NCBI GenBank assembly: GCA_019828595.1
Contig: JAHQRK010000001.1
Span: 1,612,001 to 1,676,000, forward strand
DNA from: Aphanomyces cochlioides
Taxonomy: Eukaryota > Oomycota > Saprolegniomycetes > Saprolegniales > Verrucalvaceae
Length of the DNA stretch: 64,000 nucleotides
Reading direction: 5' to 3'
The notes beneath the pieces were generated by a model, which saw only the letters and a list, made by a program, of their open reading frames with translations, searched no databases and had not been told where the DNA came from. The position numbers and the translations under genes are program-made. Below are positions 19,044 to 28,734 of the stretch, piece by piece (within the stretch, counting starts at the first letter, position 1; every line of letters starts with the position of its first letter).

Positions 19044-20495
19044 GTGGATTTGGAAGTACTGACGACAGCAATACATGGCCATTTTTTACACAATTTTATT
19101 TTCCATTTTGACGGAGAATTCGCAATACCTTCTTCCAATACAAACTCCAAGTCAAACCTGTCCGACGACCAACGAATTGCGCTTTACTGCGATATGGCCG
19201 CTGCGAGTGAAAATGGACACCTCACTAACCCGATTGTGGCTTCAATTGCAGGCTCATACGGCGCGCACCGTACAACAGCCTGGCGAATTTGGCGTCGTGA
19301 CCAGGAGTCGAAGCAAACAACCGACAGAATCAATGTCAAATCAAGATTGAAAGGGAAGGCAGGAAGGAAACCAAAATATGTGGAGCAGGAACTTGAGGAA
19401 CGGATAAAAGGCGTGTCTCTCATGAGAAGACAAACCTTCAGGACTCTCTCAAAGGCTACAAACATCCCAACAACAACACTTTGACGCATCGTCAAGAAAA
19501 AGTGGATGAGACGAAGATCGAGCCACGTAAAACCAAGATTGACTGATCACCACAAAGAGGCACGACTTGAATATTGCATGAAACATGTTGTCGATGAAGT
19601 GGCGGGTAAGCGATTAATGGACGAAATGTTCTCGTATGTCCATATTGACGAGAAATGGTTTTACGTGACTCGGTCTCGTATGCGCTTTTACCTTTGGCAG
19701 GACGAAACCCCACCTCCTCGTTCTCTACCATCCAAAAGCCACATTGTCAAAGTCATGTTCCTTGTCGCGGTTGCCAGGCCTCGTCAGGGTTGGGATGGCA
19801 AAGTCGGCTGCTGGCCACTGGTAACAACTGAACTAGCCAAGAGGAATAGCAGGAATCGGCCTGCTGAAACCCCTGTCACCACTCCGTTATCCGTTTCAAA
19901 GGACGTCTATCGAGAATTTCTTGTCTCCAAAGTCATTCCGGCGATCAAGCAGCGTTGGGTAAATCCTTTGGCCAGTGAAGGTTGCACAATTTATATCCAA
20001 CAAGACAACGCCAAGCCCCACGTTTCCCCTCGCGATCCACAAGTTCTTGCCGCTGGACATGATGACGGTTGGGATATTCGCCTCGTTAATCAGCCTGCAC
20101 AATCTCCTGACCTGAACGTACTCGATCTCGGCTTTTTCAATGCTATACAAGCGTTGCAACACGAGCGAGTTTGCACCAGCGTCGATGAATTGGTTGTAGC
20201 CGTTGATGAAGCTTTCGAGGTTCTGTCGCCATCTACGCTAGATAAGACATTCATGACTCTGCAGAGAGTCATGATTGCTTGCATTGAAAGCAACGGCGAC
20301 AACAACTTTAAACCTCCTCGAAGCACCGACGATGAACTTAATCACGAAGACACAATATTGGCCATGGAGCAACGGCTTGAAGAAGAGCAGAGGCTTGATG
20401 AAATGTGTGGATTTCTTGGCCGAGTCGCAGTCGACTCTCTCACTGCTCATGACCTTGACGACATCAGTCACGCAATGCATAACATCATTATATAG
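19044..20495 (+). pseudogene. Mariner-like transposase (plant-type DD39D) with one nonsense codon
   Basis: One reading frame of about 483 codons interrupted only by TGA at 19482-19484, where relatives read Trp (TTL-x-RIVKK). N-terminal helix-turn-helix (LSDDQRIALYCDM ... HRTTAWRIWRRD), basic linker KGKAGRKPKY, then the catalytic domain: HIDEKWFYVT, QQDNAKPHVS and SPDLNVLDLGFF. There are 39 residues between the second catalytic Asp and the Asp of LDLGFF, the DD39D signature. The three acidic residues are intact, so the single TGA is probably the main lesion and the copy is young. It would cut and paste the element at TA sites. The ATG at 19044 is the first in frame inside the inverted repeat. 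Confidence 0.85.
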
Positions 20496-20598
20496 AGGGT
20501 CGTCAGATTTGCTGCACTGGTGTAATTTAATTTGATTTTTAGATTCGAATTGCAACATTCCATACTCATTTCAAGTGTTTGTTTCGAACTGAATTTTG

Positions 20599-20626
20599 AG
20601 GTGCAAAAATAGCGGAACAGAGGTAG
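20599..20626 (-). repeat. Right inverted repeat of mariner-like element 1
   Basis: Reverse complement matches 18972-18998. Followed by TA at 20627-20628. Confidence 0.8.
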
Positions 20627-20628
20627 TA

Positions 20629-21083
20629 ATATGTAACGTGCCACTACTTTTGGGAACTGGGTAAAAGCCAAATAGAATGCTGAATAGTAAATTAGAATGC
20701 TGAATAACGCAAATTGAGTAAATTTAAGTACGAATTGGGGTGGTACACCGCACTTCAGAGGGAAAACAGATTGACGAAGTCACGCATGCGACAGAAATAA
20801 AGTCAGCAGTGGTGGTACTTACGAAAACAGTCAGTTTTCAACTTCAATCAGGCCAGAAATTCCCTTGTCAAGTACATTTTGTGACCTGCCGAGCATAGAC
20901 CAGCCACATTCGGTCGTCGTGGTCAAATAGTGTGAATACAACCCGGAAGCATTCTATTTTGGTCGTCCGTTTTTTGACGACAACAACGCTGGCAGCGTAG
21001 TTCATGCTTTTGATAACAGTGCTTTCACACAACAATCGACAAACTCTTCGTTGAGCCAACAAACTCGGGAAATTTGACACACA
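20629..21083. other. Intergenic stretch between mariner element and SET remnants
   Basis: No gene recognised. It contains a short motif (cggaagcattctattttgg, about 20945) that recurs almost exactly near 21331, suggesting a local duplication linked with the two SET fragments. Confidence 0.5.
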
Positions 21084-21283
21084 TTAGCAATCGCTGTTAT
21101 TTACCCAATTGTTGTTTCGAAACAAGGCATATAAGATGCCATGGCTTGTCGTCATTTCAAGATTCCACAGCATCAGAGGCAGCAATTTACTTTGCACTAC
21201 AAAGACGACACCAGGATATTCCTTGTTTATGTGGAATTTGTGATGAATTCTGCTTAGATCAACCGCCTGATGCATGCCCTTGA
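21084..21283 (+). pseudogene. Degenerate SET-domain C-terminal fragment (inverted copy)
   Basis: The plus strand encodes YLPNCCFETRH ... IPCLCGICDEF, clearly related to the SET end encoded on minus at 21474-21680 (CLPNCRFETWY ... IPCLCGICDGS). The middle is scrambled and the invariant NHSC is changed (NRCY). It is an inverted, decayed duplicate of the C-terminal part of the SET gene, with post-SET-like Cys residues. No function expected. Confidence 0.6.
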
Positions 21284-21473
21284 ATAAATTGGTTGAGTAT
21301 ATTAGTCCACAATTGCAGGTTGAAGTAGGCGGAAGCATTCTATTATGGTCGTCCACATTTTGAAGCTGGCGATCACAGCATGCAAACAAAATTCTTGGAT
21401 TTATCGATGAAATTTACATACCTCTACAGCAAGGTCAAAGCAGGGTCTAGCGACTCAAATACTTTATTCAAAG

Positions 21474-22050
21474 CTAAACATCGGATGGTGGAGCTAAATA
21501 CGAGCCATCACAGATCCCACATAAACAGGGAATATTCCATTTGTTGTCCATGTAGTGCAATGTCAAAATGCTGCCTCTTTGGAGGTCAAATCTCGCTACG
21601 ACGACCAGGCGTGGCACCTTATCGACGTACCACGTTTCAAAGCGACAATTGGGCAAACAAGAGTGATTGATAAAGCGTGCCAAGTTTCCACAGTCTTTTG
21701 CGTCAACATAGAGATTGTCATCGCCCTGGCTAACACGAGCCATGTACCAAGACAAGCTTCCTTTGTTCGTTTTTTTTCGGCGGAGGAACTCATCTTTTGT
21801 TATCAGCTGGCCGACGTACTCAATGATCTTGGTGTTCTTGGGAACGTCTTCATCAAGCCGTAGTCCAAATCCAAATTTTCGATCTTTGACAACTGACGTT
21901 TGTGGGAAGCGTCTTCTCTGAATGACATTGTTTTTACAATACTTTCCAGCACTACATCGCTCCGAGGCACACTCGTGGTAGCTCTGAACGTTTGTGCATG
22001 TTTGATAATCAACACAGGGAGATCGACGATTTCATCTGTAACTGCGGTCG
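21474..22050 (-). pseudogene. AWS-SET domain of histone lysine methyltransferase type
   Basis: Continuous minus-strand coding from about 22000 down to 21474. Cys-rich AWS-like start (SYHECASERCSAGKYCKN), then the SET core with KFGFGLRLDEDVPK, IIEYVGQLIT, SWYMARV and the cofactor/catalytic motif ARFINHSCLPNC, and a post-SET CLCGIC. Order and motifs match H3K36-type (ASH1/NSD/SET2) enzymes, which methylate histone lysines in the nucleus. The usual GEELTLHY is altered to GSILTLHY, though the Tyr remains. Upstream the frame is broken by a shift near 22010 and stops near 22050 and 22130, so it is a decayed gene or needs introns I cannot place. It follows the helix-turn-helix gene on the same strand. 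Confidence 0.75.
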
Positions 22051-22129
22051 TTGTGGATCCCGCTGTTCAATTTCGAGCTACTTCCAAAACGTGCCATTCT
22101 TGCCGGGCGCAGCCGTCTAGTTGCCCCCT

Positions 22130-22510
22130 TTAATGGTAGACATACATCGATGTGTTCATATAGAACACTGTAATCGCATTCGTCTGCTGAGGATTCTGAG
22201 ATGGTAGGAGAACTTTTAGTCCGCTTTTCTTGGGGACTATCAATAATTTCAACGGCTTCTTGTTGACCAACAACTTGTTCTTGATATGTTCATTGTCGAG
22301 ATTGTTAAGATTATTGGCAGCTTTTATTGTTGAAGGTACCGCTTGGACAACGGATGGATCATTGATTTGTACAGCACAACAATGCAGGTCACACACCGAG
22401 TCACCACCACCAGATTGATTACAAGCGCGCCTTTTCAAAGGAGTAGTCTTCAGCTTACCGACTGAACTTTGAACTCGCTCGTCCTTTCCCGTGGCAAAAA
22501 CATCAAGCAC
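22130..22510 (-). CDS. Linker coding region between HTH protein and SET domain
   Basis: A 126-codon open frame (starting LDVFATGKDERVQSS) whose beginning overlaps the end of the HTH ORF in another frame and whose end points into the SET region. Ser/Asn/Lys-rich low-complexity content with a Cys cluster (CDLHCC). It would join the two domains into one protein if the shift near 22505 were absent. A GTAAGC motif at the end of the HTH frame (about 22454) could instead be a 5' splice site. No family recognised. Confidence 0.4.
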   Translation of the reverse strand: MLDVFATGKDERVQSSVGKLKTTPLKRRACNQSGGGDSVCDLHCCAVQINDPSVVQAVPSTIKAANNLNNLDNEHIKNKLLVNKKPLKLLIVPKKSGLKVLLPSQNPQQTNAITVFYMNTSMYVYH

Positions 22511-23400
22511 TTGTCGTTCAAAATCGCTGTCCTGCCAATCACAGTGGAATTGCGATTGGTCGTTGTTAGTCCACGCGCTTTCGACGATGTTGTTTTGATC
22601 GTCAATGGAAATATCTGTTGAAGGGGGGCACTTGGCTGTTTATCCATTGCATCGTTAGCCCGAGCAGCAGAGCGATGTGTTAAACGATGGCCACATGTAG
22701 CACACACTCCAGGCACATCACAACCAGGCGCTTCCACAGAAGATTTCAACGGCTGGATGACAGTGTCTTCAACTGAGCTGTGGGCTTGGTCATCGTCTTC
22801 AGATACCGCAATGTCAATGGTATGTTCCATGGAGTTGCTGTTTTGTCTATTACAGGCGCTATTTGAATCATCTTTGTCGACATCCGCTGAGCTTGAAGTT
22901 GGGCAATATCTTTCCGAGAAGCGAAGACAAAACTTGCGGAAGCTTCCAGAGGTTTTGCAAAGGGGATGGTCTTCGTCGCAGAATTCTGGCCACAGTCGGC
23001 GGGCTTCAGCGCGTAAGTCCGCTTGGTTGATAGGCTTAGGCGCAGTCTGGAGCCAGTCGTAAAGCAGCCCCTTTCTTTCGTCTGTTGGCCTCTTTTTCGT
23101 GTATGCACCGCGGACTTTTCTCCTCTTGTTATTCAGATGCTTGCGTTCGTCGTCTTCTACTTGTTCGATGCTTTCAGCCTGGGCACACCATTTTGTGAAG
23201 GTAGATAATGATGTCTTGTGCCTCCGGCTAAACAACACTTTCGTCATTCCTTCTTCTTTTTGCGCTTCCTTCCATGCTTCAAGCAGTTCTTTTTTGGCGC
23301 TGTAGGAGAGATGAACAGGATTCTTACGGATCATGCGGTGGGGCAATTGACTGGTGACAATTGATTTGTACTGTTCGTATTCTATTTTAGTCTGATGCAT
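22450..23400 (-). CDS. Helix-turn-helix (CENP-B/tigger-like) DNA-binding protein, divergent from MULE transposase
   Basis: 316 residues. Residues 30-75 (LSYSAKKELLEAWKEAQ ... STFTKWCAQAE) look like a first helix-turn-helix. A basic patch (KHLNNKRRKVRGAYTKKR) precedes a second (RKGLLYDWLQTAPKP ... EARRLWPEF) resembling the CENP-B/pogo DNA-binding pair. The C-terminal half is acidic/Ser-rich with a CATCGHRLTH motif. No catalytic DDE part follows. The start lies 226 bp from the start of the MULE transposase on the opposite strand, giving a bidirectional promoter arrangement. With the SET domain downstream, it may be the DNA-binding half of a SET protein carried by the element. Confidence 0.6.
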   Translation of the reverse strand: MHQTKIEYEQYKSIVTSQLPHRMIRKNPVHLSYSAKKELLEAWKEAQKEEGMTKVLFSRRHKTSLSTFTKWCAQAESIEQVEDDERKHLNNKRRKVRGAYTKKRPTDERKGLLYDWLQTAPKPINQADLRAEARRLWPEFCDEDHPLCKTSGSFRKFCLRFSERYCPTSSSADVDKDDSNSACNRQNSNSMEHTIDIAVSEDDDQAHSSVEDTVIQPLKSSVEAPGCDVPGVCATCGHRLTHRSAARANDAMDKQPSAPLQQIFPLTIKTTSSKARGLTTTNRNSTVIGRTAILNDKCLMFLPRERTSEFKVQSVS

Positions 23401-23625
23401 TTTATTTTGGCCTGTCGTGTGTGCTTATCATTGGCTGCATTCCATCAAGCGGTTATACCTAATCCACAACAAGGTTAAACCTTTAATTTGGCGCTTTGGT
23501 TTTGTTTTAGGTCGTCCGCATTACATTTAGATACGAAAATTGGCTAGCGATATCCTTTGTGCATCGAGATTCGGTTAAACTCATGAGCTACTTACTACTC
23601 GTGTCTCTAAACATGCCAATTCATT
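23401..23625. promoter_or_regulatory. Divergent intergenic region (putative bidirectional promoter)
   Basis: 225 bp between the two divergent ATGs at 23400 (minus) and 23626 (plus), AT-rich. No core motif could be assigned confidently. Confidence 0.3.
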
Positions 23626-25733
23626 TTGTTCTGTGCCATGTTTGACTGGGCCGAAGTTGTTGGTCTACGCGCCTTGGACAACTTGGACGATGTAGGCTCA
23701 GCTACTCCGCTGGCTGGCGAGGCTCACAACGTCCCATGTAGTAGCCATGCAGAAGTGGCGAATACGACGTCAGAAGTGGCGATTACGACGTCTGGATTGT
23801 TCGAAAGATTTGAAGACGCTGGTCGTGGTGGTGGCGTATTGTTGGATTGGCGTTTGATAGGTTCCTATCCAAATTACAACGAAGCAAGAGATGTTTTGCG
23901 AGCTTCCGTAATACATTCAACTTCATCCAGCAATTGTTCAATTTGTCGTGGAGTGCCACGCCACGACATGAAATCAAGGTACCTCATTTGCAAGTGTAAG
24001 CCTGGATGCAACAAATTCAGCCGTCTGTGGCAATGCAAGACATCTCACATGTGTGAGGTCCATATATCAGGTGACAGCAGTGCTTGCGACGATCAAAAGG
24101 CAGGCCGCATGACAAAGACCATTCGAGCACAAGCTGACGCACTATTTACCCATGGAATGACACCAAGTCAAGCTCACAAAGAGTTATCGAAGACAATAGT
24201 TGAACAAAAGTTGCCAAGTCTGAAAAGCTTCTAGAATCGCCATCGTTATATTCGTAAATGCGAAATGCTTGAAAACAGCAAGCCAGAAGTTATGGCTCGC
24301 TTGCTTCTAGACCACTACTACAACAATGAAAAGGAAGAATCGCAGTACTTCTCTTTCGGCTACAGCATTGCTTATGGCCGCCCGTCAATTGGGTATAATG
24401 GACCAAACAGCCCTTTTGGAGTTGGTATAACGACCAAGAAACTTCTACGTCAAATGCAACGCAGCCGACGTCATTCATGTTCCACTGGGACTCAACGTAC
24501 AAGATTAACTCGCTCTCGTTCCCTGTTCTCATATGCGGGATTTCAGACAAAGCTCGTCAATTCCATCCCATGGCATTTTATGTTCTTGGTCGAGAAACGG
24601 AGCCCGACTACTCATGGGTGATCAGAGAATTGATGACAATTTACACTGTCGTTGTCGGCGAGCCCTTGAGAATATCGTATGTGATGTCCGATGCGGCAAG
24701 AGCTCCTGCCTCGGCAATACAACTCGTGAAAGAAGATCTTGGCGTTGAGAAGGCACTAATGTGTTTCTATCACTGCATGGCAAACGTCCACAAGTTCCTC
24801 TCTGGCGCGTCAATTGCAGCGAAGTCTTTGGCGTTTCGACATATTTACAATATACACTACTGTCGTAGCGAAGACGAAATGCAATATCACTGGGTGGTCG
24901 CTCAAGAATCGTGGCTTCGCTACCAGGAGCTGGGCCGTTTTGTGAATTACTTCAGGAGCCAGTGGATCGATAGTGGCTCATCCTGTTGGCAAGTCTATCA
25001 TGCTCCCAGTGGATTCCCCACGACAAACAACCCATGCGAAGCGTTTAACAAGATATTTAAAGACGTCTACACGAAGCGACAGAAGCACGGTTTATGTGCA
25101 ACCTTTGAAATGCTTGGCGATATGGCCGAGGCCTATTCAACATTCAAAGCAATCACTTTTGTCACTCACTCCATTCCAAGCATCAAGCTGCAACGTCGTA
25201 CCAAACGGCTCATGGACACAGGTCTTCTTGAATTAGTTGAATGCCCTTTCGATCTTCCACCTGGAGAGGTACTTGTGCGCAGTGTTGTGCCAGGGCGAGC
25301 ATCTAGCCTAGCCTACGCCTATCAGTATCGACTCCTTGGCTCGACGGTTGACGAAGCACAAGCAGCCTCCGATGAAGTCGTCATGACTGGTTCAGAAGCT
25401 GACCTTGTAGATGCCTACTATTACAATGCAAACACTAACAATGTGAGGCACGAGATTGTCTGTGGTGGCAACGACCAACCTTGGTATGGTTGGCGCATCT
25501 GCACTCTCCCTGGATCCATCAAGTGCGAGTGCAATTACTTTTTCAAGAATGCCTTCTGTTGCCATGTGCTTTGCGCACTGAAACTCCAACAAAGAGATTT
25601 CTTGGGATACGCACTGCCAGAGCGTCGCTTCCAGCCATTCGCTTATCGACGTCAACGAGCGTCTGAGCGTCGCACTCAACGCCGCCGAGGTAGAGCCCGC
25701 AGTAGAGTAGCGCCGGCTTTAGTTGTTGATTAA
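23626..25733 (+). pseudogene. Mutator-like (MULE) transposase with SWIM zinc finger
   Basis: About 700 codons. Residues 80-160 hold a Cys/His region (CSICRG ... CKCKPGCNKFSRLWQCK ... CEVH) like a WRKY/GCM or FLYWCH-type DNA-binding finger. The MULE domain follows: FHWDSTYKINSLSFPVL, a following MSDAARAPASA, and FYHCMANVHKF. A SWIM finger lies at the C-terminus (CECNYFFKNAFCCHVLCAL), then an Arg-rich tail. Two lesions: an in-frame TAG at 24232-24234 and a frameshift just before 24440, where the correct frame (TQPTSFMFHWDS) starts. The rest is well kept, so the element decayed recently. It would excise and insert DNA with 9-11 bp target duplications; no terminal inverted repeats were found here. 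Confidence 0.82.
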
Positions 25734-25849
25734 GGCATTCATAACGAGATACTTGTGAACTTATATTTCTGTCCAACCACACACTACTCAATGGCACACA
25801 TACGGCAGCATCAAGTTGCCCGTAGGGCGTGTGCCGCAACAGGCTTGTT

Positions 25850-26135
25850 CATATCTAGACATAATTACCCAAGACACGGCAGGCATAGGGCTGCGTCATT
25901 CTTTCCTTGTCAACAGCTAGTCTAGATGCTGATGAGGACTACAACAACTGAGTAAAGCTTGATGCGGCAGTATATCTGCCGCTTCAGGCTTGTTGATATC
26001 GAGATAACATCACGCAACACGCGGCAGACATACTGCTGCGTTAAGCTTTCCTTACCTGCAGTAGTCCTCGCCAACGGCTAGTCTAGATGCTGATGAGAAC
26101 TTCAGCAACTGAGTAAAGCTTGATGCGGAACTTGG
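25850..26135. repeat. Tandem-like direct repeats downstream of MULE transposase
   Basis: A motif starting ctagtctagatgctgatgag and running through caactgagtaaagcttgatgcgg occurs at about 25918-25973 and 26079-26130, spacing 161 bp. Related pieces containing cggcag and ggcttgttgatatc lie in between. Possibly subterminal repeats of the MULE; not coding. Confidence 0.5.
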
Positions 26136-26299
26136 TCTAGTGTTGATCCTTCTCAGTTGTTGACCAGCTTTTGTGCATTCTTTGCTATCGCTCGCATTGT
26201 ACGCCTCGAAGCGACGCGAAGGATGTGAAACGGCGTTGCATGCAAATATTCATGCTTCAAACAAATAGTATATTAAAATTTTATTCAGCGCAAACATGG

Positions 26300-26360
26300 A
26301 GTAGAACCTGCGACCTCTCGCACAAATTGCAAGCTTTTACCGTCAAGCTACTAGAGCCTC
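26300..26360 (-). other. tRNA-like (tRNA-derived SINE or tRNA pseudogene) motif
   Basis: The minus strand has an A-box-like TAGCTTGACGGTAAAAGC, a 5 bp stem CTTGC/GCGAG around a seven-base loop AATTTGT (anticodon position TTT), and a B-box-like GGTTCTACTCC in tRNA spacing. The T stem and acceptor stem do not pair well, so it is not a functional tRNA. It is probably the head of a tRNA-derived SINE or a decayed tRNA. Confidence 0.35.
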
Positions 26361-26875
26361 GTGAAACGTACAATATACTTGGAATTTCATAATTTTTAAA
26401 GATGAATTAAATAGTTCTCTATGTTCTATAAACTATTTTGCAAATAGATTAAATATCAATACGAGAATGAGGCGGTGGATGATTCGAAGTTAACACGTTC
26501 AGTTGCTTCAAAAATCCGGCGCTGTCTATATATCTACATGACAATGAGGCTTTGAAATGCATATAGTTTGTTCTGTATTGTCGATGGAGAGAGAATGAGA
26601 CATCGAAATCTTTGTTCATTTTATTTTGTTAGTATTTTTTAATTTTCGCTCACTAAATTATTGGTAAATATTTTACTCATTCAATAGCCCAGAGAGTTTA
26701 TTTTTAAAATATCGGTTGAATTATCTTTTGACTAATTAGAACGGAAATATTTACTGACTACAAATAATATCAATTCATTATTAAAGAAATCGCATTGAAC
26801 AAACCTTAAAACTAAATTTTCGTCGTATTGACTTTAAGAGTGTGTTTTAAACAGATCGTTTTGTATTAATCAAAG

Positions 26876-26940
26876 CTTGGTTGGCGGTTGGTTGGCGTTT
26901 GGTTGGCGGTTGGATGGCGGTTGCTAGTGTTGGCTTGTAG
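26876..26940 (+). repeat. Short GGTTGGCGGTT-type minisatellite
   Basis: Five to six imperfect copies of an 11-base GGTTGGCG(G/T)TT unit. Surrounding 26400-27060 is AT-rich with no gene recognised. Confidence 0.6.
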
Positions 26941-27060
26941 TCGACTACCGGGAATCTCAGTTGCGATGCTTGATGAGTGTTGGGTGGGTGATCAGGAAGG
27001 GTGCGCATGACATGTTTTTTATTCTTCCTCTCATAATAAATAGATCTCAGTATTATATGT

Positions 27061-27486
27061 GGTAGGTTTTAGCCCTGCAATCCGTGTTTTATCGCGGACG
27101 TCCGTGTTTTACCGCTGACGTCCGTATTTTACCTCTGACATCAGACTCTCTTCCGGACTCGTTTCCGGATTCAGATAAGCCTTGCAAATTTGATAATCCA
27201 CTGGATTCTAAATTATAGCTTTCCATAGGTGCTACGAAGTCCGTATTTTACCTCTGACGTCCGTATTTTATCTCCGATAGCTGACTCTCTTCCGGACGCG
27301 TTTCCGGAAAACGAATTCCTTGTAGAATTGATAAATCTCTGGGGTCTAAACCAGGCCTCCTTAAGTAAACGAATTCCTTGTAGAATTGATAAATCTCTGG
27401 GGTCTAAACCAGGCCTCCTAAAGTATTAGTTTGCGAAATCGCGAATTTAAAGAAAATAGTCTAAATTCGCGATGTCATGACTATTA
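27061..27486. repeat. Repeat cluster with 58 bp tandem duplication
   Basis: Several copies of a GACGTCCGT(A/G)TTTTACC motif lie between 27080 and 27280. They are followed by a 58 bp unit (aaacgaattccttg ... ccaggcctcc) at 27309-27366 and 27367-27424. The AAACCAGGCCTCCTAAA end of the second unit is repeated inverted at 29288-29303, so it may mark the terminus of an element spanning 27407-29303. Confidence 0.55.
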
Positions 27487-28734
27487 CTACTCTGTCCAAT
27501 ATTAATTGTTGGATTTCCGAATTTCTCTGAGATTAAGCTCATTTTTGGGAAATTCGACGTTTTAATTGGCTAAAATGAAAGAGAAATTTAACGCCTGTCA
27601 TTGGCGATAAAGAAGAGGCAAATTGGTGGCGTGGATCACGAGATATGAGTCAATAAAGATTGTATGAGATGTTCACTTCGCTTTTTCAGTCAGAATACTA
27701 AACGCACAGAGGTGTTTGGAAGATCCTCTGTATGAACAACGTCCAGCAAACGTCTCCCATGGGACATCAGCTCGTCAACGCGCCTTCTCAACGTTTCAGA
27801 AGAAAGGATGAAGGCAGAAATCTCACCGATTCCGAGAGAAGAGCTGTATACGACGCCCTATTGCTTCGATGCGACCGTGAAAAGCCCCGACACGGCTCAA
27901 TGCAGGCTGTTGCGATGGAATATGGAATCTGTTCAGAGACAGTGAACAGGATATGGAAGCGAGGTCAGCAGTCGCTTGCTGCTGGGTCGGTCGTTGCCGA
28001 TGTTGACAGTAAGAGGAAAGGTAATATAAAGTTTTGCGGGATATTATGTGCGAGAGTCTCAAGTCGCATAAAATCTAACAGTTTGCATTCATATTAGGCA
28101 AATGCGGACGAAAGCAAAAGCATGACCGCAGCCAACTCGAACAATCAAAGATACTCCATACCATCTCCGCCAAACCTTAAGGAGTTTGGCTATTCAGACT
28201 GGAATACCAAAGTCAACTTTGTCGTTTTACTTGAGACAGCCCAATATGATCAAACGGGTCAGTACTTCTTTGAAACCTGTCTTGACTGAAACGAACCAAC
28301 GCCAACGAGTTCAGTTTGCTGAGTCATTTATGGTTGAATGTGAAGACGGATCGTATCGCTTTCACGATATGTACGATCAAATTCACATTGATGAGAAATG
28401 GTTCTACCTCAAGCGCGTGAGATCTAAGTTCTATCTTTGGCATGACGAAGAAGAGCCACATCAAACAACAAAAAACAAGAATTATATTACGAAGGTTATG
28501 TTTCTCGTCGCCATTGCACGGCCACGCTTTGAAATCGAAGACAATGTCATGTTTGACGGCAAGCATGGATGCTGGCCTATTGTTGCCATTGAGCCTGCAG
28601 TTCGTTCAAGTCGAAACCGTCCTCGTGGCTCTCTCGAGACAAAGCCTGTGGTTGTTATCTCTAAGATTTATCAGCAATTTTTAGTCGACTGCGTCCCTAT
28701 AAGAAGCACCTTAGCACTAAACGTTCATCAGTGA
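27487..28734 (+). mobile_element. Mariner-like element 2, 3'-truncated
   Basis: Left terminus CTACTCTGTCC after TA (27485-27486), like element 1. The transposase gene stops matching at about 28730, before the second catalytic Asp. No right inverted repeat was found, and unrelated zinc-finger sequence on the minus strand follows directly. Confidence 0.65.
27732..28734 (+). pseudogene. Mariner-like transposase 2, truncated, with probable intron
   Basis: Exon 1 (27732-28020) encodes the helix-turn-helix part (LTDSERRAVYDALL ... SETVNRIWKRG). A GT...AG interval of 77 bp (28021-28097) interrupts it; removing it joins SKRKG to KCGRKQKHD, matching the continuous LKGKAGRKPKY of mariner element 1. 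One frameshift occurs near 28170. Then AIQTGIPKSTLSFYL and the catalytic start HIDEKWFYLKR ... NYITKVMFLVAIARPRF are present. The protein ends before the QDNAKPH motif, so the enzyme is inactive. Intron status is inference from the frame restoration. Confidence 0.75.

Larger units (their letters stand above)
18972..20626 (+). mobile_element. Mariner-like element 1 (DD39D, Stowaway-type termini)
   Basis: 1655 bp bounded by TA on both sides (18970-18971, 20627-20628). Imperfect inverted repeats of about 27 bp: left CTACTCTGTTCCGC...TTGCACCT, right CTACCTCTGTTCCGC...TTGCACCT in reverse complement. It contains one mariner-type transposase ORF with one nonsense codon. The termini resemble the CTCCCTCCGTTCC ends of plant Stowaway/mariner elements. 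It lies about 150 bp right of the LTR retroelement. Confidence 0.85.

Noticed and set aside
26300..26360. Functional tRNA-Lys(TTT) gene
   Set aside because: T stem and acceptor stem do not pair and the B box deviates; listed only as tRNA-like.
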